DNA from: CADEDH01 sp041394285
GTDB taxonomy: Bacteria; Actinomycetota; Acidimicrobiia; Acidimicrobiales; SZUA-35
Assembly: GCA_041394285.1 (NCBI GenBank)
Contig: JAWKIL010000018.1
Coordinates: 1-64,000, forward strand
DNA: 64,000 nucleotides
Direction: 5' to 3'
Below the pieces are notes generated by a model. That model was not told where the DNA came from. It searched no databases and worked only from the letters and a program-made list of their open reading frames with translations. Below, piece after piece: positions 1 through 7,609 of the stretch; within the stretch, counting starts at the first letter, position 1, and each line of letters starts with the position of its first letter. A program made the translations under genes and the position numbers.

Positions 1-1
1 C

Positions 2-1390
2 GAGGCGACCCGGCTGGTACCGCCCGACGCGGCCACGGCGCTGGCCCGCCGGTGGGCCGAGCTGCCGCCATCGGTGCGGACGCCGGCCCAGCTGCTGGGC
101 CGGCGCACCACGGGCTGCGAGGGCACGCACGGCGTGTTCCCCCGCTGCAACCTGGGGTGCCGCCCCTGCTACCACTCCAGCGACGCCAACCGGGTCAGGG
201 TGGACGGCCCCCACACGATCACCGCCGTGACCGAGCAGATGGCGTTCGCCCGGCGCGAGCGCGGCCCGGGAGCCTACGCCCAGCTGATCGGGGGCGAGGT
301 GTCGCTGCTCGATCCCGACGATCATGCGACGGCCTTGCTGGCCATGCGGCGCCACGGGCGGGTACCGATGAGCTTCACCCACGGCGACTTCGACCACGAC
401 TATCTGGAGGCGCTGGCCCTCGATCCCACCGGGCGGCCGAGGTTCACCTATCTGGCCTTCGCCGTCCACATCGATGCCACCATGCAGGGCCGGCGGGCCG
501 TTCCCCATCCCTCGTCGGAACGGGAGCTGCACGACGAGCGGGCCCGGGTGGCGGCCATGTTCGACCGCCTCCACCGCGACCACGGGATAACGGTCTACCT
601 GGCCCACAACATGACCGTGACCCCGGCCAACCTCGACGAGGTGCCCGAGGTCATCGCTTACAGCCGGGGCCTCGGCTACCGCATGTTCTCGTTCCAGCCG
701 GCCGCCTACGTAGGCAACGAGACCCGATGGGCACCGGGCTACCGCGACCTGACCGACGACGACGTGTGGGCCCGGATCGAGGCCGGTGCCGGCACCCGCC
801 TCCCCTACCGCGGCCTCCAGTTCGGCGACCTGCGCTGCAACCGGGTGAGCTGGGGCGCCTACGTGGGGCACCGCTACGTGCCCGTGATCGACGACGACGA
901 CGTCCGCGACCTCCGGGCCCGCGACCGGTTCTTCCGGGCCTTCCCCGGCCCTATCGGCTACGGGCCTCTCCCCCAGCGGGCGGCCCGGATCACCCGAGCC
1001 GTGGCCTCCCATCCGGCGGTGGTACCGGCCGTGGCGGGCTGGGCCGCTCGCTTCGCCCGCCGGGGCGGTGGCCTCACTGCCTCCTGGCGCCACGTCCGGC
1101 CCACCACCTTCGTGCTCCACCGGTTCATGGACGGCGCCGCCACCGCCGCCGCCTGGGACCACATGAACAACGGCACGCCGGTCGACGAGCCGGCCGTGGT
1201 CGAAGCCGTGGAACGGCTCCGGGCCTGTGCCTACTCCATGCCCCATCCCGAGACGGGGCACATGGTCCCGGCCTGCGTGCAGCACGGTGTGCTCGACCCG
1301 ATCGAGACCGCCCAACTGGTGGAGCTCCTCCCCCACCGTCCCCCCGCCGATGGGAATCGACCAGCGGCCGAGCGGGTTCCCCCGCAGTGA
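2..1390 (+). CDS. Radical SAM domain protein (5' end outside window)
   Basis: The reading frame is open from the left edge, so the true start probably lies upstream. GTG at 74 is the first start codon inside the window. Counted from it, Cys25, Cys29 and Cys32 form the CX3CX2C motif (CNLGCRPC) that binds the radical SAM 4Fe-4S cluster. A GGE-like segment (QLIGGEVSLLDP) follows, as in MoaA/SPASM-type enzymes. Further cysteines lie in DLRCNR and near the C terminus (RACAYSM, PACVQHG) and could hold an auxiliary cluster, but the spacing is not a clear SPASM pattern. The stop overlaps the GTG of the downstream ECF sigma gene by GTGA, so the two are translationally coupled. The substrate is unknown. 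Radical SAM membership is confident; anything more specific is not. Confidence 0.8.
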   Translation, partial: EATRLVPPDAATALARRWAELPPSVRTPAQLLGRRTTGCEGTHGVFPRCNLGCRPCYHSSDANRVRVDGPHTITAVTEQMAFARRERGPGAYAQLIGGEVSLLDPDDHATALLAMRRHGRVPMSFTHGDFDHDYLEALALDPTGRPRFTYLAFAVHIDATMQGRRAVPHPSSERELHDERARVAAMFDRLHRDHGITVYLAHNMTVTPANLDEVPEVIAYSRGLGYRMFSFQPAAYVGNETRWAPGYRDLTDDDVWARIEAGAGTRLPYRGLQFGDLRCNRVSWGAYVGHRYVPVIDDDDVRDLRARDRFFRAFPGPIGYGPLPQRAARITRAVASHPAVVPAVAGWAARFARRGGGLTASWRHVRPTTFVLHRFMDGAATAAAWDHMNNGTPVDEPAVVEAVERLRACAYSMPHPETGHMVPACVQHGVLDPIETAQLVELLPHRPPADGNRPAAERVPPQ

Positions 1391-1926
1391 ACGTGGATGC
1401 TTCCCGGCGGACCCCGTTCGAGCAGCACGTGCTGCCCGAGATCGAGGTGCTGCTGCGGGTCGCCCGCGCCCTCACCCGCAACAACGCAGACGCCGAGGAT
1501 CTCGTGCAGGACACCCTCATCCGAGCCCACAACGGGATCGACCGGTTCGACGGCCGCCACCCCCGGGCCTGGCTGCTCACCATCCTGCGCCACGCCCACA
1601 TCAACCGCCACCGTCGCCGCCGCCCCGAGCTGCTCCGGGATCCCGACGTCACGTTCGACCGTATAAGCCAGGCCGCCGGCCCCGAGCAGACCGACGCCTT
1701 CGTCGACCTCGAGCTCGATGCCGAGCTGGTACGGGCCCTCGCCCAGCTCAGCCCGCCCTTCCGCCTCGTGGTGGAGCTGGTCGACATCCAGGGCCTCAGC
1801 TACGCCGAGGCGGCCGAGGTGCTCGGCGTCCCCCCGGGCACGGTGATGAGCCGCCTCCACCGGGCCCGTGCCCGCCTCCGTGACCGCCTGCACCGCACCG
1901 GTCTCGCTCCCCGGAGCCAGCAGTGA
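1387..1926 (+). CDS. ECF-type RNA polymerase sigma factor
   Basis: A 179-residue sigma-70 family protein with only regions 2 and 4. Region 2 is seen in RNNADAEDLVQDTLIRAHNGIDRF followed by the RAWLLTILRHAHINRHRRRR stretch. Region 4 is the helix-turn-helix LSYAEAAEVLGVPPGTVMSRL. It starts with GTG inside the stop of the radical SAM gene (GTGA) and ends with a GTGA overlap into a zinc-finger anti-sigma gene. The three genes therefore form one tightly coupled operon. The following gene is very likely its anti-sigma factor, so activity is probably controlled by release from that partner, perhaps in response to a redox signal sensed by its zinc site (inference). Confidence 0.9.
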   Translation: MNVDASRRTPFEQHVLPEIEVLLRVARALTRNNADAEDLVQDTLIRAHNGIDRFDGRHPRAWLLTILRHAHINRHRRRRPELLRDPDVTFDRISQAAGPEQTDAFVDLELDAELVRALAQLSPPFRLVVELVDIQGLSYAEAAEVLGVPPGTVMSRLHRARARLRDRLHRTGLAPRSQQ

Positions 1927-2231
1927 GACGCTTCCTGCGCCGCTTGATCGCCCGCCCGGCGGAGGGCCACGGCACCGTGGACTGTGTGGCGGTGGGCCAG
2001 GTGCTCCAGCGCTACCTCGACGGAGCCACCGACGCCGAGACCACCACCCTCGTGGCCGCCCACCTCGACGACTGCCTCCGATGCGGCCTGGAGGCCGACA
2101 CCTACCGCCGCATCAAGGCCGCCCTGGCCCACCACCGCCAGCCTCCCCCACCGGACGCCGTGCAACGGCTTCGGGAGTTCGGTCTCCAGCTGGCCCGGGG
2201 CGAGGGCGGTCCCCGGCCAGGGAGCGTGTGA
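1923..2231 (+). CDS. Zinc-finger anti-sigma factor (ZAS-like)
   Basis: A 102-residue soluble protein with the HX3CX2C zinc-binding motif (AAHLDDCLRCG) characteristic of anti-sigma factors of the ZAS/zf-HC2 family. The N-terminal part (GQVLQRYLDGATDAETTTLVAAHL) matches the usual helix before the motif. No membrane segment is visible, which suggests a cytoplasmic redox- or zinc-responsive regulator like RsrA rather than a transmembrane one. The GTG start overlaps the upstream sigma stop by GTGA, which fixes the start and implies stoichiometric production with its cognate sigma factor. Confidence 0.85.
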   Translation: MRRFLRRLIARPAEGHGTVDCVAVGQVLQRYLDGATDAETTTLVAAHLDDCLRCGLEADTYRRIKAALAHHRQPPPPDAVQRLREFGLQLARGEGGPRPGSV

Positions 2232-2321
2232 CCACCCATCGGCGTCATCCGTGGTCGGTCGAGCCGACGCCCACCCGGCTACGGTGGCCCGAGCCAGCCC
2301 GATCCGACGTCGGAACGCCTG

Positions 2322-2882
2322 GTGTCGATTGTGACCGAACCGTCCCGCCCTGAACCGTCGCCGCCGCTGAAGGCTGGGCTCGCCGAGCTCGATGACTTCC
2401 TCATGATGGTCGAGCGTTACCAGCGGCCGGTCGCCTCGGTGGTGGCACGGTTCCTGGACGATCCACGCGATGTCGAGGAGGCGGTGCAGGACACCTTCGT
2501 GCAGGCGTGGCGGAACCGGGATGCGTTCCGGGCCGAGGCGGCCGTGTTCACCTGGCTCTACCGGATCGCCACGAACACCGCTCTCATGCGTCTGCGGCGC
2601 CGAAGCCATCCAACCGTCAGCCTCGATCTACCGCCGGCCGCCGGGGAGCCGGCACTGGCCGACGATCCACTGGCCGACGAGGCCGAGCGCCTGACCCGGA
2701 TCAGCGACGTTCGCGCCGCGCTCGCCGAGCTTCCCGAGCAGCAGCGGCTGGTGGTGATCCTGCGTGACGTCGACGGGTACGGCAACAACGAGGTGGCCGA
2801 CCTGCTGGGTCTGCCCGTCACGACGGTGAAGGCCCTCCTCCACCGCGGCCGGACACGGCTGCGCCGCCGCCTCCACCCCTGA
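2322..2882 (+). CDS. ECF-type sigma factor (RpoE-like)
   Basis: A 186-residue ECF sigma factor. Region 2 covers DPRDVEEAVQDTFVQAWRNRDAF and VFTWLYRIATNTALMRLRRR. Region 4 covers LPEQQRLVVILRDVDGYGNNEVADLLGLPVTTVKALLHRGR. GTG 2322 is the longest start; GTG 2331 is an equally good alternative because residues 1-20 are low-complexity. It lies 90 bases after the anti-sigma gene and has no anti-sigma gene directly behind it. It faces the convergent minus-strand TlpA-like gene ending at 2990. Its partner may be the unpaired zinc-finger protein at 11235-11528 (speculative). Confidence 0.88.
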   Translation: MSIVTEPSRPEPSPPLKAGLAELDDFLMMVERYQRPVASVVARFLDDPRDVEEAVQDTFVQAWRNRDAFRAEAAVFTWLYRIATNTALMRLRRRSHPTVSLDLPPAAGEPALADDPLADEAERLTRISDVRAALAELPEQQRLVVILRDVDGYGNNEVADLLGLPVTTVKALLHRGRTRLRRRLHP

Positions 2883-2989
2883 GCCCCCGGCGATCTCGAT
2901 CACCGCGGTACGGGGCGCCTGAGGCCAGGAGCCGGCGCCCCCACCATCGGCCGCGTCTGCAGCCACTGATGATCGACCGTCCCCGACGG

Positions 2990-3580
2990 TCAGGCTTCGA
3001 TGAGATCGATGACCTCGTCTTCATCGAAGATGCCGTTCCACGCCCCGAGAGGCGTGCCGTCGGCGTCGAACAGCAGCGCGGCCGGTTGGCCCCGGATGTC
3101 GAGCTGAATCCACGAGTCGAAGCTCTCGTCCCACAGCATGGTGAACGTGATGCCACCATCGGTGACGAAGTCCCGGGCCGATTCGAGATCGTCCTGGGTT
3201 CCGAGGCCGACGACCCGGAGCTGGTCTTCATGAGCGCGAGCGAACCGCTCGACGCCGGGCGATTCCGCCCGGCAGATCACTCAGAACGGGGCCCACATCC
3301 AGACCAGGGTCGGTTTGTCGGCCGGCAGCAGGCTGGCCAGAGCGACCGTCTCACCGCTGGACAGGTCGACCACGTCCACGGCCGGGAGGGGGCTGACGCT
3401 GTCGGCGGCCGCGCCGGGCCCGCTGGCGTCGCCGGCCGTGGCGGGACCGGCCGATGAGCCGTCGCCGCCACAAGCGCTCAACGCCAACGCGGCGGCGATC
3501 ACGAGTCCCGCAACCGGTCTAGCTCCCCGGCTCGGGCTCGGGCTCGGTCTCGGTCTCGGTCTCGATCTCGGTCTCGGCAC
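2990..3580 (-). CDS. Thioredoxin/TlpA-like lipoprotein with in-frame TGA (candidate selenoprotein)
   Basis: One continuous frame of 197 codons including the stop, interrupted only by TGA at 3281-3283 (codon 100). GTG 3580 is preceded by a strong ribosome site (GGGAGGAA, 7 bases spacing). The N terminus has a Pro/Arg/Ser-rich stretch, a hydrophobic segment and lipobox LSAC, so the product is an exported lipoprotein. The fold is thioredoxin/redoxin: KPTLVWMWAPF-TGA-VIC, then RAESPGVERFA, VVGLGTQDD, a GQPAALLFD cis-Pro-type strand and LGAWNG. The TGA sits exactly where WAPxCxxC redoxins have the nucleophilic Cys, and the resolving Cys103 is present, giving U-V-I-C. A perfect hairpin starts 8 bases after the TGA. 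Both halves look intact, which favours selenocysteine over decay, but a Cys-to-stop mutation or sequencing error is not excluded. The DUF3179 lipoprotein gene lies 90 bases upstream on the same strand. Confidence 0.7.
3254..3273 (-). other. Candidate bacterial SECIS hairpin
   Basis: On the minus strand an 8-bp perfect stem (GCCGGGCG/CGCCCGGC) closes a GAAT tetraloop. It starts 7 bases after the in-frame TGA, so the loop begins 15 bases after it. Bacterial SECIS elements are stem-loops inside the coding region just after UGA with a G at the start of a small apical loop. The distance here is at the short end of the usual range. The hairpin overlaps codons of the conserved CRAESPG segment, so GC-rich coding could produce it by chance. 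Confidence 0.5.
3530..3577 (-). repeat. Hexanucleotide repeat coding Pro-Arg/Pro-Ser
   Basis: Eight consecutive 6-base units, CCGAGA drifting to CCGAGC (one TCGAGA), directly follow the GTG start of the TlpA-like lipoprotein. They encode alternating Pro-Arg then Pro-Ser before the signal-peptide core. Copy changes would keep the frame and only lengthen or shorten the N-terminal region. Confidence 0.85.
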
Positions 3581-3670
3581 AGTTGTTCCTCCCTGGGTAC
3601 GGCACCGGGCGATCCGGCACCCATCTCGCTCGGCGCCGTTCGGAGCCGTCTTCCACCGGCAGAGGCGGCA

Positions 3671-4966
3671 TCACGCCACCACCTCGGTGTCGGGCTGGAA
3701 GGCCGACCAGGCGAACCAGAACGTGTCCACGTGGGGCACGGCGGTGAGCTGCCGGCCGGCCAGCGGACCGGCCGTGGCGACCCCGAGGGGGCTCCACGTC
3801 GATCCAGTCTCCCGGTCCCGGAACCCGCCCTCCAGCGCCTCGAACGAGAGCGCCTGACCGTCGAGCGCGGCCTCGAACACCCCGGTGGTGCCGACGTCAC
3901 GACCCGACGCGACGGTCCTGCCTTCCAGGGCCGACACCGTCCCCGGCTGCCACCACACCACCAGCCGACGTTCGCCATCGACCACCGACACCACCCGGTC
4001 CTGCTCCAACCGCTCGTTGGTCACGGCCCGGGGGCCCGACGGCAGGTCCATCCCCACGATCCGGGTCTTGGCGGCGAAGCGGCCGTCGATCTCCCGCCCC
4101 TCGAACAGGAACGGCGGGGTGGTCACGTCGTCGTACCCGGGGTAGGGGTTGCGGCCGTAGTCCCGGGTGAACCCGGTGTCCCGGGACAGCACGATCCCGT
4201 CGGGGTGGGCGTCACGGAACTCGGCCCACGACGCCACACTCACCGGGAAGCTGGACAGGCGGTCGCCGGCGAAGATCCCGACCAGGCCCTCGCCGGTGAA
4301 GTGCGACCACAGCGAGAACGTCTGGCGGTCGAACATCACGAGCGAGCTGTTCCACAACGCCCCCGACACCCCGAGCTCCAACACCCGCCCCTCGTGGCGC
4401 CGATCGTGGGCCACCGCCGAGTTGGACAAGGGGCAGTAGGTGACGGCCACCGGTACCCCGTCCACCGTGTCGTTCACGATCTCGTGCCACACCATGATCT
4501 GCAGGGGGTAGGCCCGCACCTCGTCGCCGAGGGCGAACACCAGCACCGGCTCCCGATCCTCCAGGAAGTCCACATCGGCGATCGCCAGGAACCGGGGCTC
4601 GTCGATCGACGGGATCCCGTCCGGCCCCGGCCCACCGGGCTGCAGATCATCCGACGTCACCAGCGACGGCGGGAACGTCGGATCGTTGAACCGGATCTCG
4701 GTGGGGTAGTCGGGGATCTCGGATGGCACGAGCGCCTGGGGCACCTGTTCCCGGCCCGACGCCGGCACCTGGGGCACGGCGAACGACCGGCTCGGCTCGG
4801 TCACGGGTGTCGACGGGGCCGATTCCGGCACCGAGGGCGACGGCGAGTCGGCCTCGGGAGCGGCGGCGCGGCCACCGCCGGCCGACGAGCAGCCGGCCGC
4901 CAGCGTCACGGCGGCCACCCCCAACCAGAGCCACCACCGCGCTCCGGCCTTGGCGTCCCGGGTCAC
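3671..4966 (-). CDS. DUF3179 domain-containing lipoprotein
   Basis: A 431-residue protein with a signal peptide and lipobox (LAAGCSS), then a Ser/Pro/Glu-rich linker of about 60 residues and a DUF3179 domain. Recognisable parts are DEVRAYPLQIMVWHEIVNDTVDGVPVAVTYCPL, GALWNSSLVMFDRQT, LWSHFTGEG and a DYGRNPYPGYD segment. Many family members have CPLCNS here; this one reads CPLSNS, so the second Cys is Ser. The function of DUF3179 is not established. GTG 4966 is chosen because a GGAGGA ribosome site lies just upstream and the nearby ATG runs into a stop. It probably shares a transcript with the TlpA-like gene that follows. Confidence 0.8.
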   Translation of the reverse strand: MTRDAKAGARWWLWLGVAAVTLAAGCSSAGGGRAAAPEADSPSPSVPESAPSTPVTEPSRSFAVPQVPASGREQVPQALVPSEIPDYPTEIRFNDPTFPPSLVTSDDLQPGGPGPDGIPSIDEPRFLAIADVDFLEDREPVLVFALGDEVRAYPLQIMVWHEIVNDTVDGVPVAVTYCPLSNSAVAHDRRHEGRVLELGVSGALWNSSLVMFDRQTFSLWSHFTGEGLVGIFAGDRLSSFPVSVASWAEFRDAHPDGIVLSRDTGFTRDYGRNPYPGYDDVTTPPFLFEGREIDGRFAAKTRIVGMDLPSGPRAVTNERLEQDRVVSVVDGERRLVVWWQPGTVSALEGRTVASGRDVGTTGVFEAALDGQALSFEALEGGFRDRETGSTWSPLGVATAGPLAGRQLTAVPHVDTFWFAWSAFQPDTEVVA

Positions 4967-5060
4967 GGCATCCTCCTCCCTCCTCGACTGAGGTGGGGCG
5001 GAAACACGCTCTGGTCACGCCGCTATTCCGAGTTTCCGGTCGGTGCCGGCGCCTGCCGAT

Positions 5061-5088
5061 CGAGCCCGGTGTGCACCGATCGGGCTCG
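5061..5088 (-). terminator. Hairpin terminator candidate after the permease genes
   Basis: An 8-bp perfect inverted repeat (CGAGCCCG/CGGGCTCG) with a 12-base loop lies 9 bases beyond the stop at 5097. There is no U-run, which is common in high-GC actinobacteria. Confidence 0.4.
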
Positions 5089-5096
5089 GCCGGGCA

Positions 5097-6032
5097 TCAG
5101 AATGGTCTGTGGAATCGACCAGGTCCGTCTCCTGCACCCTCTCGTGGGCCCGATTCGGAGGGCTGGACCCGTTCCGCCGTCGTGGCGATGATCACCGTGT
5201 TCGGCGGGGTCGACTCGCCCCGAGCCGCTATCGGCGCCTCGGCCCTGGCCGCCCGCCGCCGGTCCCGCCGATGACCGCCGGCCCGGGCGGCTACGACCAG
5301 GGAGAGCGCCGGTGGCACGAGGAACGCGAGGCTGAGCACGGCCGCCACTTGGGGATCGCGGCGGACGAAGGGCACCAGGACCAGGGGCAGCATGGGACGG
5401 CCGCCGCCGACGGTGAGGCTGGTGCCGTACTGGCTCCACGACACGGTGAAGGCCAACGCCAGAGCCAGCATCAGATGTCGGCGGACCGCTGGGACGATGA
5501 TCCCGGCCAGCCGCCGAACGGGGGACGCTCCGAGCACGGCGGCGCTGGCGTCGAGCTCGTCGAGCTCCGGCCCGAAGGCGGGGACCAGCGCCAGGGCGGC
5601 GTAGGCGATCGACCCCGGCAGGTGAGCCACCACGATGGCGGCGTAACCGCCGGCCAAGCCGATGGCGGGGAGCCACGCGGCGAGACCGTCGCCCAGCACC
5701 AGCGGTGGCATGAGCAACGGGGAGGCCAGCAGGGCCCAACCCACCCGGGACCGGGTCTGGGCCAGATAGCGGGCGGCGGGCCAGGCCACGATCACGGCCA
5801 GCGCGGCCACCACTGCGCCGACCGCCAGCGACGCCCCCACCGCTCGGACCAGGATCGGATCGTCGGCCGCCAGCCGGATCCCCCGCCATCCCAAGGCCTG
5901 GGGGACCAGAGCCCGGCCCTGCCAGCGGTCGGCGAGCGCCTGGAGCACGAGCGGCCCGAATGGCACGGCCACCGCCAGGACCACGAGGGCGTCGAGTGCC
6001 CAGCGCCGCCCGTTTCCCGTCGCTCCCTTCAC
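5097..6032 (-). CDS. ABC transporter permease (second half of a YnjC/ThiP-like pair)
   Basis: A 311-residue membrane protein of the binding-protein-dependent permease family. It has an N-terminal segment (LDALVVLAVAVPFGPLV), several further hydrophobic stretches and the EAA-type loop ELDASAAVLGASPVRRLAGIIVPAVRR that contacts the ATPase. The last 45 or so residues are hydrophilic and probably dispensable. GTG 6032 overlaps the stop of the preceding permease gene as GTGA, which fixes the start. In E. coli YnjC the two permease halves are one fused protein; here they are two coupled genes that should form a heterodimeric channel. Confidence 0.85.
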   Translation of the reverse strand: MKGATGNGRRWALDALVVLAVAVPFGPLVLQALADRWQGRALVPQALGWRGIRLAADDPILVRAVGASLAVGAVVAALAVIVAWPAARYLAQTRSRVGWALLASPLLMPPLVLGDGLAAWLPAIGLAGGYAAIVVAHLPGSIAYAALALVPAFGPELDELDASAAVLGASPVRRLAGIIVPAVRRHLMLALALAFTVSWSQYGTSLTVGGGRPMLPLVLVPFVRRDPQVAAVLSLAFLVPPALSLVVAARAGGHRRDRRRAARAEAPIAARGESTPPNTVIIATTAERVQPSESGPREGAGDGPGRFHRPF

Positions 6033-6838
6033 CGGCACTGCCGCCTGTGGTGGCGCTGGCCGAGCACGGCCGCCGCCAGAGCGACCCCGGCGGTGACGGC
6101 GGCCGCCACCAGCTCGGCCACGGCGGCCTCGGCCCGGGCGGCCGGGCCGTGGAGCCGCACCACGTCGAGGGCGTACGGGCCGAGCATCCGCGGGCTCGAC
6201 TGCCCGACGAGCAACGGCACCTCCACCGCGCCGACCACGAAGGCCGCCGTCACCAGCCCCCCGACCACCAGCGGCACGAGCAGGCGGGGCAGGATCACGT
6301 CGCGCAACCGGGCCCACGGCCCGGCCCCCAGCAACGCCGCCGTGGCCTCCAGCTCGGCCGTCGCCTCGTCGAGCGCGGCCGAGGCCAGTAGCACCAGGAA
6401 CGGCACCTCCTTGGCCACATACACCCCCACCACGGCCCACCCGGTGCGATCGAGCGCTGCCCCGCCACCAACCACCTCGGCCAGGCGGTCGACGAGCCCG
6501 CCCGGGCCCAGCCACATGACGGCCAGCGCGGCCACGACCAGATGGGGGGCGGCCACCGGCACCGCCAGCACGGCTCGGGCCCGGCGACTCCGGCGCAACA
6601 GCAGAGCGAGCACCACCGAGGCGGCCACCGAGACCCCGGTGGACGTCAACGTCACCCCCAGCGTGAACGCCACAGCCCGGCGGAAGCCTGGTTCGGACAG
6701 CGTCCGGGCCCAGGCGCCGAGACCGAAGCCCGTGCCGGCGACGAGACCCTCCTGGAGCGACGTGCGCACCACCCCGATCAACCCACCAGCCGTCAGCACC
6801 CCCACGATCAGGAACGCCGGGAGAGCTGCCAGCGGCAC
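6029..6838 (-). CDS. ABC transporter permease (first half of a YnjC/ThiP-like pair)
   Basis: About 269 residues with six likely membrane segments (for example ALPAFLIVGVLTAGGLIGVV and VAFTLGVTLTSTGVSVAASVVLALLL) and an EAA loop, ELEATAALLGAGPWARLRDVILP. GTG 6838 is chosen because it directly precedes the first membrane helix; no good ribosome site is visible, so a nearby start is possible. It is divergent from the CDP-alcohol phosphatidyltransferase gene with about 30 bases between starts. It is coupled to the other permease by GTGA. The ATPase and binding protein of the system lie at 9008-11238 on the same strand. Confidence 0.8.
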   Translation of the reverse strand: MPLAALPAFLIVGVLTAGGLIGVVRTSLQEGLVAGTGFGLGAWARTLSEPGFRRAVAFTLGVTLTSTGVSVAASVVLALLLRRSRRARAVLAVPVAAPHLVVAALAVMWLGPGGLVDRLAEVVGGGAALDRTGWAVVGVYVAKEVPFLVLLASAALDEATAELEATAALLGAGPWARLRDVILPRLLVPLVVGGLVTAAFVVGAVEVPLLVGQSSPRMLGPYALDVVRLHGPAARAEAAVAELVAAAVTAGVALAAAVLGQRHHRRQCR

Positions 6839-6868
6839 CCCGGCCTGCGACCGCCCGGCGGTGGCCTG

Positions 6869-7609
6869 ATGTTCGACGCCGCCCTCCGCCGGGCCTACGC
6901 CCCAGCCACCGACGGGATGGCCCGGCTGCTGCACCGCCACTCCGTGCGGGCCGGCCACGCCACCGCCGCCGGCCTCGCCCTCGGGCTGGGAGCGGCCGGC
7001 TCGGCCGCCCTCGGATGGTGGTGGCCGGCGCTCGGCTTGTGGCTCGCCTCCCGGGCGCTCGACGGCCTCGACGGCGCCGTCGCCCGCCTCGAAGGGGCCA
7101 CCGGGCGGGGCGGTTTCCTCGACCTGATGGCCGACTTCACCGTCTACGCCGCCTTCGTGGCCGGCGTGGCCGTGCGGGTGCCGTCGGCCCGGCTGGCCGC
7201 CGTGGCGCTGCTGTGCACCTACTACGTGTCGGGCGCCGCCTTCCTGGCCTGGTCGGCGGCGGCCGCCACCCGGCAGCCCTCGGCCGGGGCCGGCCAGGGC
7301 GGGTTGGCCCTCGACGACAACCGGTCGCTCCGGTTCGTGGGCGGGCTGGCCGAGGGGGGCGAGACCGTGGCCGTCTACTGCCTGATCTGCCTCCTCCCCC
7401 ACCGGGCCGCCACGATCCTGTGGGCCTTCGCCGCCGTCGTGGCCGTCACCGCTGCCCAGCGGGTGTGGTTCGCCGCCGGCGACCTGCGACGCCCAGCCGG
7501 GCCCGGGCCGCAGCCGCCGGACCCGCCGCCGGCGCATCCGGAGCACTCCGAGGGTTCCCCTAACGGGGAACATCGAGGCGACGCAGGACGGCCAGCAGGC
7601 GGGAGGTGA
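6869..7609 (+). CDS. CDP-alcohol phosphatidyltransferase family protein (YnjF-like)
   Basis: A 246-residue integral membrane protein with the family active-site signature DG-AVAR-LEGATGR-G-GFL-D-LMA-D. This matches DGX2ARX8GX3DX3D except that the middle spacer is one residue shorter. The aspartates bind the divalent metal that activates the CDP-alcohol. Several hydrophobic helices follow and the tail is Pro-rich. The family makes phospholipids from CDP-diacylglycerol or CDP-alcohols; the acceptor here is unknown. It lies between the two parts of a Ynj-like ABC transporter, as ynjF lies beside ynjBCD in E. coli, but on the opposite strand. Its last 50 bases overlap the convergent reductase gene. 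Confidence 0.82.
   Translation: MFDAALRRAYAPATDGMARLLHRHSVRAGHATAAGLALGLGAAGSAALGWWWPALGLWLASRALDGLDGAVARLEGATGRGGFLDLMADFTVYAAFVAGVAVRVPSARLAAVALLCTYYVSGAAFLAWSAAAATRQPSAGAGQGGLALDDNRSLRFVGGLAEGGETVAVYCLICLLPHRAATILWAFAAVVAVTAAQRVWFAAGDLRRPAGPGPQPPDPPPAHPEHSEGSPNGEHRGDAGRPAGGR

Noticed and set aside
2976..2990. ACCGTC-CCC-GACGGT as a terminator between convergent genes
   Set aside because: Only 6 bp, with a 3-base loop that overlaps the stop codon; too weak to list.
3281..3580. Treating 3281-3580 and 2990-3280 as two separate small proteins
   Set aside because: They are in the same phase, adjoin at one TGA and together make one complete thioredoxin fold; the GTG at 3280 has no ribosome site.
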